Shown: positions 8,714 to 17,073, numbered from the stretch's first letter. The stretch: DNA of 34,847 nucleotides from Paracoccaceae bacterium (GCA_012270125.1 JAAXIY010000064.1:96395-131241); one strand, 5' to 3'. Notes: generated by a model from the sequence alone, not told the origin. Program-made: numbers and translations.

Positions 8714-9742
8714 ATGATAGACATTACAATAAGAGGCGCTGGGATTATGGGCCTGACACTTGCTTGGCATTGTCTCAATCTAGGTGCTTCAGTGCGAGTG
8801 ATTGACCCAAATGGCGTGGCAAACGGAGCCAGCGGCGGCATCGTTGGAGCCCTCGCGCCTCATGTGCCAGAAAACTGGAATACTAAAAAGCAATTTCAGC
8901 TGGAAAGCTTACTTTACAGTCAACATTTCTGGCAAGCTGTAGATGAAGTTTCTGGATTGAACAGTGGATACAGAAGGTCTGGCAGATTACAACCTTTGAT
9001 GGATGACGCCGGTGTTACATTAGCTCGAAGGCGGAAAGAGAGTGCAAAAGATCTGTGGAAAAATTTTGCAAGTTGGGAGGTCATATCTAGTAGTAAAGAA
9101 TGGCAACTATCCTCACCGACAGGTCTTTGGATTTTTGATAATCTTTCTGCTTTAATCCATCCTAGGTTGGCTTGTCTTTCTTTGGCGGAAGCCTTGAGAA
9201 AAAAAGGCTGTGAGGTGGTAACAAACGGCAAAAATCAAGGTAAAGTTATTTGGGCAACGGGTGTTCATGACCTCGATAGAATATCACATCAATTAGAAAA
9301 AGATTTTGGAAATGGAGTCAAAGGTCAAGCGGCATTATTTAAATTAAAAAAGCCAAAGTCTGTGCAGCTTTTTGCGGAGACTCTTCATTTTATCCCACAT
9401 TCAGATGGAACAATAGCCGTTGGCTCGACTTCTGAACGTAATTATGAAGAGGTTGGGACCACAGACAATAATTTAGAGAATTTAATTTTAAAGGCTTCTA
9501 AAATCTTACCAGAATTAAAAGGAAAAGATCCAATATTTACATGGGCAAATGTACGACCACGCACAAAATCAAGGGCTCCAATATTGGGTAAGCATCCGCT
9601 TTTCCCAAATGAATTCATAATGAATGGTGGTTTCAAAATTGGGCTAGGTATGGCACCCCATATGGGTAAAGTATTGTCAGAATTTTTACTGTTAGATAGA
9701 GATAATTTACCAGCAGAGTTTTTGCCGGCCGTGTGTTTATAG
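8714..9742 (+). CDS. FAD-dependent oxidoreductase, probable stand-alone MnmC oxidase
   Basis: A 342-residue DAO-type flavoprotein. The N-terminal dinucleotide-binding motif is RGAGIMGLTLAW with glycines at 8, 10 and 13, followed by an acidic residue in RVIDPNG. The NGASGGIVGALAPH block resembles the GASG..GALYP motif of the MnmC C-terminal domain, and the C-terminal FAD region contains RPRTKSRAPILG and NGGFKIGLGMAP. Because it is divergent from mnmD across only 36 bases, I infer that it supplies the cmnm5U-to-nm5U oxidase activity that is fused to the methyltransferase in E. coli. Other DAO enzymes such as glycine or D-amino acid oxidases cannot be excluded. The FAD-oxidoreductase call is firm; the MnmC role is inference. 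Confidence 0.8.
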   Translation: MIDITIRGAGIMGLTLAWHCLNLGASVRVIDPNGVANGASGGIVGALAPHVPENWNTKKQFQLESLLYSQHFWQAVDEVSGLNSGYRRSGRLQPLMDDAGVTLARRRKESAKDLWKNFASWEVISSSKEWQLSSPTGLWIFDNLSALIHPRLACLSLAEALRKKGCEVVTNGKNQGKVIWATGVHDLDRISHQLEKDFGNGVKGQAALFKLKKPKSVQLFAETLHFIPHSDGTIAVGSTSERNYEEVGTTDNNLENLILKASKILPELKGKDPIFTWANVRPRTKSRAPILGKHPLFPNEFIMNGGFKIGLGMAPHMGKVLSEFLLLDRDNLPAEFLPAVCL

Positions 9743-9767
9743 CTTTTGGGTTGCCGTAGATTTCAAT

Positions 9768-11468
9768 CTATTTGTTTTCAGTATCAAGGAGTCTACGTGC
9801 TATAACTTGGGCTTGTATTTCTGCAGCACCTTCAAAAATATTCAAAATTCTGGCGTCACAAAGAATACGACTAATTTTGTACTCTAAGGCAAAACCATTC
9901 CCACCATGTATCTGAAGCCCGTTGTCGGCCGCAGCCCAAGCAACCCTTGCACCCAGCAGCTTTGCCATACCAGCTTCTAAATCACATCGACGTTCGTTGT
10001 CTTTTTCATAAGCACTGAAGTATGTTAGCTGTCGAGCTATCATTATTTCTACAGCCATCATGGCTAATTTATTAATGACCCTAGGAAAGTTGATTAGTGA
10101 TTTTCCAAATTGTTTTCTGTCCTTAGCATACTTAAAGGATTCATCTAACGCAGCTTGTGCAACACCCACGGCTCTTGCTGCAGTTTGAATTCTGGCGCTC
10201 TCAAAGGTTTGCATCAGTTGTTTGAAACCTTTGCCTTCTTGACCCCCCAAAAGGTTAGATTTAGCCACTTTAAATTTGTCAAAGGCCATTTCATATTCTT
10301 TCATACCTCGGTAACCTAAGACCTCTATTTCACCGCCGGATATTTCTTTGTTTGGAAATGGGTTTTCGTCTGTTCCGGGTTGTTTTTCGGCCAAAAACAT
10401 AGACAAGCCGCGATGATCAACAGAATCAGGATCCGTACGAGCTAGTAGGGTCATAACATGAGTGCGAGCAGCATGTGTGATCCAAGTCTTGTTGCCAGTG
10501 ATATGGTAGTCGCCGTTTTCAGATTGAATGGCTCTTGTCCGAAGTGCGCCTAGGTCTGAACCAGTATTTGGTTCTGTAAATACGGCAGTTGGCAATATCT
10601 CACCGCTAGCTAGGCCAGGTAGCCAATGATTTTTTTGATCTTCTGTCCCGCCGCATAGAATTAGCTCAGCTGCAATTTCCGTTCTGGTTCCTAAAGACCC
10701 GACGCCTATGTATCCCCTCGATAATTCTTCTGACACTACTGCCATTGAAGCTTTGCTCAACCCAAGTCCGCCGTACTCTTCGGGAATAGTTAGCCCAAAA
10801 ACACCTAATTCTGCCAATTCTGAGATTACTTCGAGCGGGATCAATTCGTCTTTTAAATGCCATTCGTGGGCATGCGGTTCAATTCGGTCTATAGAAAACC
10901 TTCTAAATTGTTCTCTTATCATTTCCAGGTCTTCGTCTAAACCGCTGTCACCAACTGTAATATTAGCAGATTGGTCTAACATTATATCAACTAAGAGTGC
11001 TCGAGCGTGTTGATTGTTGCCATTTTGGATAAGATCTTTAACGGCTTGAGTTTGAAATTCTGACAAGTCTAAAGTGGTCAAGCCGATATCGTTGAGCCTA
11101 AAAATTTCACCTTGGCTCATCATAATACCGCCAAGAATTTGTCCCAGGTACTCGCTGACTGCAATTTGCAATAAAAGCTGTTCTGTCTGTCCAAATTTAT
11201 TTTGCTCGGAAACTTTTTCACCCCACTTCACCATTTGGCGGATAGATTCTGTGTAGGTGGCAAGCCATGCAACTCCGTGAGCAGCCGATTGGTGGGTTTC
11301 GATCAAAGAAGAAGAAACTTTGTTGTCTAAGGTTACTAACTCGCGGAGGTTATTAATGGCTTTGGTGTTTAATGTTTCTAGTGGCTTAACCGCTTGCTGC
11401 GTCAACGCCAGTATATCTTTCATTACTGGCGTTTCGATCATTAGGTCGTATTGTCCATCATGAGCCAT
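9768..11468 (-). CDS. Acyl-CoA dehydrogenase with N-terminal extension, probable methylsuccinyl-CoA dehydrogenase
   Basis: A flavoenzyme oxidising an acyl-CoA to its enoyl-CoA. The first 170 or so residues are a helical extension (AAHGVAWLATYTESIRQM, then MSQGEIFRLNDIGL) not found in ordinary acyl-CoA dehydrogenases. The remainder is a complete dehydrogenase: LTIPEEYGGLGLS, TAVFTEPNTGSDLG, KTWITHAA, RKQFGKSL and IHGGNGFALEYKISR, with catalytic Glu546 in NIFEGAAEIQ. Such an extension in a protein of about 560 residues is known for Mcd of the ethylmalonyl-CoA pathway in Rhodobacter, Paracoccus and methylotrophs, hence the suggestion; no other gene of that pathway is in the window. An AAGGAG sits about 9 bases before the ATG at 11468. 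The dehydrogenase family is certain, the substrate is not. Confidence 0.88.
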   Translation of the reverse strand: MAHDGQYDLMIETPVMKDILALTQQAVKPLETLNTKAINNLRELVTLDNKVSSSLIETHQSAAHGVAWLATYTESIRQMVKWGEKVSEQNKFGQTEQLLLQIAVSEYLGQILGGIMMSQGEIFRLNDIGLTTLDLSEFQTQAVKDLIQNGNNQHARALLVDIMLDQSANITVGDSGLDEDLEMIREQFRRFSIDRIEPHAHEWHLKDELIPLEVISELAELGVFGLTIPEEYGGLGLSKASMAVVSEELSRGYIGVGSLGTRTEIAAELILCGGTEDQKNHWLPGLASGEILPTAVFTEPNTGSDLGALRTRAIQSENGDYHITGNKTWITHAARTHVMTLLARTDPDSVDHRGLSMFLAEKQPGTDENPFPNKEISGGEIEVLGYRGMKEYEMAFDKFKVAKSNLLGGQEGKGFKQLMQTFESARIQTAARAVGVAQAALDESFKYAKDRKQFGKSLINFPRVINKLAMMAVEIMIARQLTYFSAYEKDNERRCDLEAGMAKLLGARVAWAAADNGLQIHGGNGFALEYKISRILCDARILNIFEGAAEIQAQVIARRLLDTENK

Positions 11469-11813
11469 GAAACGAGTCTCCTTAATTTTTACCTTTTAGG
11501 CACTTCGCAACCGCAGCGCAACAAAAATGCTAATTTTTTACTAATATTGTTAAAATATTTCGTCACAATTTTTTTTCAACTGAAAACGTGCTTTTTAAAC
11601 TGCATTTATACTCACCATATTTTTTACTCAATTGGTTTGAAATATGATTTTTGGTTCAACCCAAAAAAATAAAGCTGAATAATAAAATTCTTAATAGGTC
11701 TTCACTTTTTAAAAAAAATCGTTATAGCGATCTCACTTTCCCTTTTATCGGAGAATTCCTTTAGGTTGGGCGCCTGCAGTCAGGTGATTACGGGTTATAT
11801 GAAGGAGAAAAAG
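11469..11813. other. AT-rich intergenic region between the divergent acyl-CoA dehydrogenase and trcR genes
   Basis: These 345 bases hold the 5' signals of both divergent genes: AAGGAG for the dehydrogenase on the minus strand and GGAG at 11804-11807 for trcR. A 7-bp inverted repeat, TTTTTGG at 11648-11654 and CCAAAAA at 11661-11667, is visible but lacks a following T-run, so it is not a clear terminator. I could not identify a convincing promoter pair and saw no coding sequence. Confidence 0.6.
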
Positions 11814-12566
11814 ATGGCGAAACCTATTATGGCAAGAGCGACGGCAGTTTGGCTAGTTGACAATACTATGCTCACATTTAAACAAATTGCAGATTTTGTT
11901 GGAATGCATGAATTAGAAGTTCAGGGTATAGCCGACGGAGACGTAGCAACTGGCGTAAAGGGTTTTGATCCTATTACGAATAGTCAATTAGATGCTGATG
12001 AAATTAAAAAAGCTGAAGCCGATCCACTTTATAAATTAACCTTAAAGTATAACCCTGCGGCTTTGGGTGAAGAGAAAAGGCGTGGCCCTCGATATACTCC
12101 ATTATCCAAACGCCAGGATAGGCCAGCTTCAATTTACTGGCTGGTAAAATTTCATCCTGAATTGACTGACGGCCAAATTTCTAAGTTAGTAGGTACGACA
12201 AAGCCGACTATTCAATCTATCAGGGAGCGTACCCACTGGAATATTTCTAATATTCAGCCCATCGATCCTGTCGCGCTGGGTCTTTGTAAACAGTCAGAGT
12301 TAGATACGGCTGTTCAAAAAGCAGCTGCCAAGAAGGCAACTGAAGGTGCGATTATGTCTGATGATGAAAGACGTAAATTGGTAAGTACGGAACAGTCATT
12401 AGAAATGCCAACAGAGCCTAAAATACCGTCAAGCATGGAAGGGCTAGAAGCATTTAGTTTAACAGAAAATGAACCTCAGAAGTCCGAAGAAAAAACTGAT
12501 GATTTTTTAGATGCTGACAGTTTTTTTAATCTTCCGGAAGATGATGATAAATCTGATAAAGAGTAA
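11814..12566 (+). CDS. trcR: TrcR/DUF1013 family cell-cycle transcriptional regulator
   Basis: A 250-residue alphaproteobacterial protein of the DUF1013 family, now named TrcR for a cell-cycle transcriptional regulator. The N-terminal two thirds are highly conserved: MAKPIMARATAVWLVDNT, FKQIADFVGMHELEVQGIADG with a helix-turn-helix look, DPITNSQL, and a second HTH-like block DGQISKLVGTTKPTIQSIRERTHWN. The C-terminal tail is acidic and low in complexity, rich in Glu, Asp and Lys. The ATG at 11814 is chosen because GGAG lies 6 bases before it and family similarity starts there; an open frame extends upstream to 11766 without similarity. It converges on recR with 13 bases between stops. The molecular role is taken from the family name and is not shown by the sequence. 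Confidence 0.85.
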   Translation: MAKPIMARATAVWLVDNTMLTFKQIADFVGMHELEVQGIADGDVATGVKGFDPITNSQLDADEIKKAEADPLYKLTLKYNPAALGEEKRRGPRYTPLSKRQDRPASIYWLVKFHPELTDGQISKLVGTTKPTIQSIRERTHWNISNIQPIDPVALGLCKQSELDTAVQKAAAKKATEGAIMSDDERRKLVSTEQSLEMPTEPKIPSSMEGLEAFSLTENEPQKSEEKTDDFLDADSFFNLPEDDDKSDKE

Positions 12567-12579
12567 AAAAAGTTTTTAT

Positions 12580-13173
12580 TCAGATTTGTCTTCGAGCATT
12601 TAGTGCAGCCGTTATTGTGCCTTCATCAAGATAGTCCAATTCTCCTCCAATTGGGACACCTTGAGCTAAAGAAGTTACTTTTACAGAAGTCTCCAATTGC
12701 TCGGATATGTAATGTGCTGTCGTCTGCCCTTCAATAGTAGCATTTAGAGCTAAAATTACTTCGCTTACATTTTCTGCGAGAATACGATTTACTAATTTTG
12801 GTATACGCAGTTCCTCGGGTCCAACAGCATCAAGAGCTGACAAAGTGCCGCCTAAAACATGATACCGACCTTTGAAAATGTTTGCTCGCTCCATTGCCCA
12901 TAGATCTGAAACATCTTCAACGATACACAGCTCACCATTACCTCTCTTTTGATCACTACATATTTCACATAAATCGGTAGTCGTAATATTTCCGCAATTT
13001 AAACATTCTTTGGCCGTTTCTGATAGATTTGAAAGCATATCTGCTAATGGCAGCAATAAAGAGTTTCGTTTTCTAATTAAATGTAAAACGGCGCGGCGAG
13101 CCGATCTAGGTCCGAGCCCAGGAAGTTTCGCCATGAGCTCGATTAAAACATCAAGTTCTCTGTTGTTACTCAT
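12580..13173 (-). CDS. recR: Recombination mediator protein RecR
   Basis: Works with RecO (and RecF) to load RecA at single-strand gaps. The 197-residue protein has an N-terminal helix-hairpin-helix ([16 protein letters not shown]), a four-cysteine zinc finger at Cys57, Cys60, Cys69 and Cys72, exactly the E. coli positions, and a Toprim domain beginning [15 protein letters not shown]. It is the last gene of dnaX-ybaB-recR, with only 3 bases separating it from ybaB. No good ribosome binding site precedes its ATG, so translation is probably coupled to ybaB. Confidence 0.96.
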   Translation of the reverse strand: MSNNRELDVLIELMAKLPGLGPRSARRAVLHLIRKRNSLLLPLADMLSNLSETAKECLNCGNITTTDLCEICSDQKRGNGELCIVEDVSDLWAMERANIFKGRYHVLGGTLSALDAVGPEELRIPKLVNRILAENVSEVILALNATIEGQTTAHYISEQLETSVKVTSLAQGVPIGGELDYLDEGTITAALNARRQI

Positions 13174-13176
13174 CTT

Positions 13177-13521
13177 TTAGAATGGGAGTTTCATGCCGGG
13201 AGGTAACCCTAAACCTTCAGTGAGTTTTCCCATTTCTTCCTTTGCTTTTTCGCTGGCCTTTTCTTGCGCATCTTTGATTGCTGCCACGATTAAGTCTTCG
13301 ACAACTTCTTTATCATCACTATTAAAAATTGAAGGATCAATATTTAGCGCTTTTAAATCACCTTTTGCAGAGCAAGTAGCTTTTACCATTCCTGCACCAG
13401 CTTGACCCTCTACCATAATATTTACCATCTCTTCTTGCATTTGGGCCATTTTCCCTTGCATTTCTTGGGCAGCTTTCATCATTTTTCCCATATCGCCTAA
13501 CCCGCCTAAGCCTTTAAACAT
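13177..13521 (-). CDS. YbaB/EbfC family nucleoid-associated protein
   Basis: A 114-residue protein of the YbaB/EbfC family, small dimeric DNA-binding proteins associated with the nucleoid. The family pattern is clear: a Met/Gln-rich N-terminal helix (MMKAAQEMQGKMAQMQEEM), a central sheet region (VEGQAGAGMVKATCSAKGDLKALNIDPSIF), a C-terminal helix, and a Gly-Leu-Pro-rich end (GLGLPPGMKLPF). AGGAG lies upstream of the ATG. It sits between dnaX, 15 bases upstream, and recR, 3 bases downstream, the usual order in bacteria. Confidence 0.94.
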   Translation of the reverse strand: MFKGLGGLGDMGKMMKAAQEMQGKMAQMQEEMVNIMVEGQAGAGMVKATCSAKGDLKALNIDPSIFNSDDKEVVEDLIVAAIKDAQEKASEKAKEEMGKLTEGLGLPPGMKLPF

Positions 13522-13536
13522 TTTTTATCTCCTAGT

Positions 13537-15285
13537 TTATTCCTCAAAAGGATCCCACTCACCTTCAATTTCAGGTAAACTGGTTTCTTCTGCTTCTGCA
13601 ATTATTTGTGCTTGTGATTTAATTTCCGTTATAGATGCTTTTGGAAAGTTTTCAAAAACTGTTTTTACGAATGGATGCATTTCCGCCTCATTCTTTAAGT
13701 TTGTCTCATTTATATTTCTTTGTTCTTGAATTGTCTTAACTAAACAGCCGCTAACCACGGTAACTGTCCATCGAAATCCAGTCCAATTTTGTAATAGTCT
13801 GCCGAGCCTTTGAGCCAAATCTTTTGGAGCATCTTCAGTTGGTGTAAATTCAATTCGCCCAGGTAAGTAGCTGTTTAAGCGAATTGAGTTTTCTACATCT
13901 ATAAGAAGTTTCATATCGCGAAATTTGCGAATTATTTCTAAAACACTTTCAAAAGTGGGATACTGAATTGCCAAAGTTTCGGTATCTATAGCAAGAGCAG
14001 TATTTCCGTTATTTTCTGAAGAATTGATCTCAGATTTTTGAAAAGGTTTATAAATTGATTGACCCGAACTATTTACAGTATTGGTTGGGTTTAATTTTTG
14101 GGTGGCAGTGCCTTCAGTTTGGGTATTGGTAAGTTTTTTAATTAATTCCTCGGGTGTTGGTGAGTCAGATATATGAGTTATTCTTATAATAGCCATTTCT
14201 GCTGCCATCATTGGGTTCGGGGCTGAAGATATTTCTTCCAAGGATTTTAAAAGCAATTGCCAAGTTCTTGTAAGCACGCGCATTGGTAAAGTCTCAGAAA
14301 ATGCTTGCCCTCTAGTTTTTTCATCAGGTGATACTGTCGGATCATTTACGGCTTCAGGGTTAATTTTAATTACCGATACCCAATGTGTGACTTCGGCAAG
14401 ATCTCTCATGATTGCGATAGGGCTGGCTCCGTCTGAGTACTGACTGCCAATTTCATTTAATGCTTCTTTTGGCTGCCCTTTCATTATGAATTCAAACAAG
14501 TCCATAACGCGTCCGCGGTCTGCCAAGCCTAACATTGCACGAACCTGATCAACACTTGTTTCTCCAGCTCCATGACTAATAGCTTGGTCTAACAAAGATT
14601 GTGCATCTCTTGCAGAACCTTCGGAAGCACGCGTAATAAGCGCCAGTGCTTCATCTGAAATACTCGCCTTTTCGAGTTTTGCTATATTTTGAAGCATCTT
14701 AATCATTTCTTCAGGTTCAATGCGGCGCAAATCAAACCTTTGGCAACGAGATAACACTGTCACGGGCACTTTGCGAATTTCCGTTGTAGCAAAAATAAAT
14801 TTCACGTGTGCTGGTGGTTCTTCTAGAGTTTTTAATAATGCATTGAATGCATTATTTGATAGCATATGCACTTCATCTATGATGTAGATTTTGAAGCGAG
14901 CAGAAGCAGCGCGGTAGTGTACACTATCAATTATTTCTCGGATATCATCAACACCGGTTCTGCTAGCAGCATCCATTTCTAATACATCGACATGCCGCCC
15001 TTCGCTTATAGCAATGCAGTGTTCACATTTACCACATGGATTTGTTGTAGGGCCTGTTTCTCCATTTAATCCGATACAGTTCATACCCTTTGCTATTATT
15101 CTAGCAGTAGTGGTTTTCCCAACACCTCGTATTCCCGTCATCATGAAGGCCTGAGCAATCCGATCAGCTTCGAAAGCATTTTTGAGTGTCCTTACCATGG
15201 CCTCTTGCCCAATGAGGTCAGAAAACGTTTCTGGGCGATACTTTCTGGCTAAAACTTGGTAATTTGTGTTTTCTTCGGCTGTCAT
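13537..15285 (-). CDS. dnaX: DNA polymerase III subunit tau (and gamma) DnaX
   Basis: ATPase of the clamp-loader complex and organiser of the replisome. Walker A is GIRGVGKT at residues 51-58, a zinc module contains Cys84, Cys87 and Cys90 with Cys70 upstream, Walker B is IDEVHML, and the sensor region is SRCQRFDLRRIEP. The AAA+ part is followed by the collar domain (about 230-370), a variable linker (about 380-430), and a C-terminal part around residues 440-560 with LAQRLGRLLQNWTGFRW. At 582 residues it is a full-length tau; I did not see a slippery A-run hairpin at the usual place for gamma production. First gene of the dnaX-ybaB-recR operon. Confidence 0.96.
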   Translation of the reverse strand: MTAEENTNYQVLARKYRPETFSDLIGQEAMVRTLKNAFEADRIAQAFMMTGIRGVGKTTTARIIAKGMNCIGLNGETGPTTNPCGKCEHCIAISEGRHVDVLEMDAASRTGVDDIREIIDSVHYRAASARFKIYIIDEVHMLSNNAFNALLKTLEEPPAHVKFIFATTEIRKVPVTVLSRCQRFDLRRIEPEEMIKMLQNIAKLEKASISDEALALITRASEGSARDAQSLLDQAISHGAGETSVDQVRAMLGLADRGRVMDLFEFIMKGQPKEALNEIGSQYSDGASPIAIMRDLAEVTHWVSVIKINPEAVNDPTVSPDEKTRGQAFSETLPMRVLTRTWQLLLKSLEEISSAPNPMMAAEMAIIRITHISDSPTPEELIKKLTNTQTEGTATQKLNPTNTVNSSGQSIYKPFQKSEINSSENNGNTALAIDTETLAIQYPTFESVLEIIRKFRDMKLLIDVENSIRLNSYLPGRIEFTPTEDAPKDLAQRLGRLLQNWTGFRWTVTVVSGCLVKTIQEQRNINETNLKNEAEMHPFVKTVFENFPKASITEIKSQAQIIAEAEETSLPEIEGEWDPFEE

Positions 15286-15372
15286 GTCTATGTTCTTAAT
15301 TAGGCTGGTTATAAGCTATGTGTTTGTGTGCTAGACGTCCAGTCATCAATGTGTCAGAAACATAAAATTCTT

Positions 15373-15867
15373 ATGAGTAATTTTGAAGTATTTGAAATAT
15401 CGCTTGGCGTTGGATTGTTAGGCATGAGCCCTCTGCCGGGTTTAAGTGGCAATTTCGAGGCTGATATTAAACATATTATTAACTGGCGGCCGACCTGTAT
15501 AGTTTCGTTAACAGAGACAAATGAAATGAAGGATCTTGGTGCTAAAGACCTTTTCCTCCGCTTAGAAAAAGAAAAAATTCCTTCAATTCATTTTCCAATC
15601 AAAGATTTTGGAACAGTTGATAATAAAAGAGAATTCCAGTGGGAGTTCCTATCAAATGATTTGCGTCAGCAAATTGAAAGTGGAGGCAGGGTCTTAATCC
15701 ATTGTCGAGGTGGTTGCGGAAGGACCGGTATGCTTGCTTTAAGAATTATGATTGAATTTGGAGAAAAGCCGGATACAGCTTTACTAAAGCTCCGTTCAAT
15801 AAGGCCCTGTTTAGTAGAAACGGAAGCTCAAGAGATGTGGGCTAGATCAGCAATAGAAAGAAGGTAA
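15373..15867 (+). CDS. Dual-specificity/tyrosine phosphatase-like protein
   Basis: A 164-residue cytoplasmic protein with the cysteine-phosphatase P-loop HCRGGCGRTG, catalytic Cys111 and Arg117, preceded by PIKDFGTVD carrying the candidate general-acid aspartate. Such proteins dephosphorylate Tyr or Ser/Thr residues, or sometimes non-protein phosphates; the substrate here is unknown. The N-terminus (MSNFEVFEISLGVGLLGMSPLPG) follows relatives I recall from Rhodobacterales, so ATG 15373 is preferred over the longer GTG start at 15328. No strong ribosome binding site is seen. It is divergent from dnaX, and its stop lies about 10 bases from the 3' end of the SRP RNA gene on the other strand. Confidence 0.82.
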   Translation: MSNFEVFEISLGVGLLGMSPLPGLSGNFEADIKHIINWRPTCIVSLTETNEMKDLGAKDLFLRLEKEKIPSIHFPIKDFGTVDNKREFQWEFLSNDLRQQIESGGRVLIHCRGGCGRTGMLALRIMIEFGEKPDTALLKLRSIRPCLVETEAQEMWARSAIERR

Positions 15868-15877
15868 ATTAAAAGGT

Positions 15878-15969
15878 GAGAGGTTAAGTGCGACCCAAAC
15901 GGTGCTCGTTACGGCTGCTTCCTTCCGGACCTGACCGGGTTGGCGAGGCGCTTGCCCGACCAACCTCTC
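15878..15969 (-). ncRNA. ffs: Signal recognition particle RNA, small bacterial (4.5S) type
   Basis: Read on the minus strand, the region contains the universal SRP apical core GGTCAGGTCCGGAAGGAAG followed by CAGCC. It is closed by a perfect terminal stem, GAGAGGTT at the 5' end (15969 down to 15962) pairing with AACCTCTC at the 3' end (15885 down to 15878). The length of about 92-97 nt fits the small SRP RNA of proteobacteria, which binds Ffh and targets nascent membrane proteins. A short U-tract (CCTTTT) follows the stem at 15871-15876. A promoter at the expected distance upstream supports the 5' end. Exact ends may differ by a few bases. Confidence 0.95.
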
Positions 15970-15975
15970 GCGATT

Positions 15976-16004
15976 CTTTTATGGCTTTTTGGGGTTTTGT
16001 TCAA
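15976..16004 (-). promoter_or_regulatory. Promoter of the SRP RNA gene
   Basis: On the minus strand a TTGAAC hexamer (15999-16004) and a TAAAAG hexamer (15976-15981) are separated by exactly 17 bases. Transcription would start about 7 bases downstream, at 15969-15970, which is the 5' end predicted from the RNA's terminal stem. Each hexamer matches the sigma-70 consensus at four of six positions. Confidence 0.65.
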
Positions 16005-16080
16005 GATCTCTACTGTAACCTCATTGCTTCTAATAAAAAGTAATCTATCACTATTGTTAAATATTATTGGAGACTGGCTT

Positions 16081-17034
16081 GTGAAAAATGCTGAAGATGT
16101 AACCTTTGGTGGTTCTGGACTTAATCGAGCTGCGGCTATGCGTGGAACTGAAAAAGCAAAGGCTTCAACAGGAGATTTTATAATTTTTGTATGGCGTGGT
16201 AAAATTTTAATGGACTTAGATAATGAGCCTACTTTAGCACAATTTCGGTTTCCTCATCCACTTTGTAAAGATGCTGATGAAGTATTTTTAGGATGCGAAA
16301 ATGACCAAAACTATATTGCTTTTGATATTTCCAAATGGGAACCAGCTGAAGATGATCAGCCTGATCCGAACGTTTTTTTTGATCCAACACAACAGCGCCA
16401 TCCGCTGCTGGAAGAAAAATATGCATTTTGTGAACTTAGAGGCCACATGCTGAATTTAACAAAAAGAGAGGCAGAGCTTTGTTCAATCGCAAAAGGCTTG
16501 TTGCATTGGAATAAGTCTCAAAAATATTGTTCCTCCTGTGCAGGTTTGCTTCAAACAAAACTTTCCGGATGGCAAAAAAACTGTAGTGGTTGTGGGGCAA
16601 CCCATTTTCCCAGAACAGATCCTGTCGTTATTATGTTAATAACGAAAGGTGATAAAGTTCTACTTGGAAGGTCTCCTCATTGGCCTGAGAAAATGTATTC
16701 TTTATTAGCTGGGTTTGTCGAGCCAGGAGAAACAATAGAGGGAGCAGTAAGAAGAGAGGTTATGGAGGAAAGTGGCATAAAGGTTGGTCCAGTTACCTAC
16801 TTGGCAAGTCAACCTTGGGTATTCCCCAATTCTCTTATGTTTGGATGTCACGGCACTGCCCTTACTGAAGCAATAGAAATCGATCCCAACGAAATTGATG
16901 ACGCAAAATGGATTAGTAAATCTGACCTTTTAGACGTCTTTGCGGGTATTAATCAAAGTATACTTCCTGCAAGGAAGGGTTCCATCGCAAATTTTCTTTT
17001 AGAGAAATGGCTATCAGATCGTTTGAGTGATTGA
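16081..17034 (+). CDS. nudC: NAD(+)/NADH diphosphatase NudC (Nudix hydrolase)
   Basis: Hydrolyses NADH or NAD(+) to NMN(H) and AMP; in E. coli NudC also removes NAD caps from RNA. The 317-residue protein has a zinc ribbon with Cys150, Cys153, Cys168 and Cys171, the segment HFPRTDPVVIM, and a complete Nudix box at 211-233 (GFVEPGETIEGAVRREVMEE, then SGI). Next comes SQPWVFPNSLMFG, the NudC signature with Val where E. coli has Pro. The GTG at 16081 is chosen because GGAG (16069-16072) lies 8 bases before it. The open frame continues upstream to 15940, but that part runs through the promoter and body of the SRP RNA gene on the other strand and is not family sequence. Confidence 0.93.
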   Translation: MKNAEDVTFGGSGLNRAAAMRGTEKAKASTGDFIIFVWRGKILMDLDNEPTLAQFRFPHPLCKDADEVFLGCENDQNYIAFDISKWEPAEDDQPDPNVFFDPTQQRHPLLEEKYAFCELRGHMLNLTKREAELCSIAKGLLHWNKSQKYCSSCAGLLQTKLSGWQKNCSGCGATHFPRTDPVVIMLITKGDKVLLGRSPHWPEKMYSLLAGFVEPGETIEGAVRREVMEESGIKVGPVTYLASQPWVFPNSLMFGCHGTALTEAIEIDPNEIDDAKWISKSDLLDVFAGINQSILPARKGSIANFLLEKWLSDRLSD

Positions 17035-17073
17035 TTAAATTTGGTTGAAACGAACAAAATTAATCTCTTTTTT
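17033..17073 (+). terminator. Possible intrinsic terminator of nudC
   Basis: GATTAA followed by a one-base mismatch and TTTG pairs with CAAA, one base, then TTAATC at 17055-17065. A run of six T follows at 17068-17073. The stem is AT-rich and therefore weak. It overlaps the nudC stop and the 3' end of the convergent pheA. Confidence 0.35.

Noticed and set aside
8678-8770. Longer mnmD start at the ATG at 8770
   Set aside because: The added residues match nothing in MnmC and would overlap the 5' end of the divergent oxidase gene by 57 bases.
11648-11667. TTTTTGG-TTCAAC-CCAAAAA hairpin as a tRNA T-arm or a terminator
   Set aside because: No acceptor, D or anticodon arm can be built around it, and no T-run follows on either strand.
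15940-16080. N-terminal extension of nudC by 47 codons
   Set aside because: The stretch overlaps the SRP RNA gene and its promoter on the other strand, has no family similarity, and the GTG at 16081 has a well-placed GGAG.
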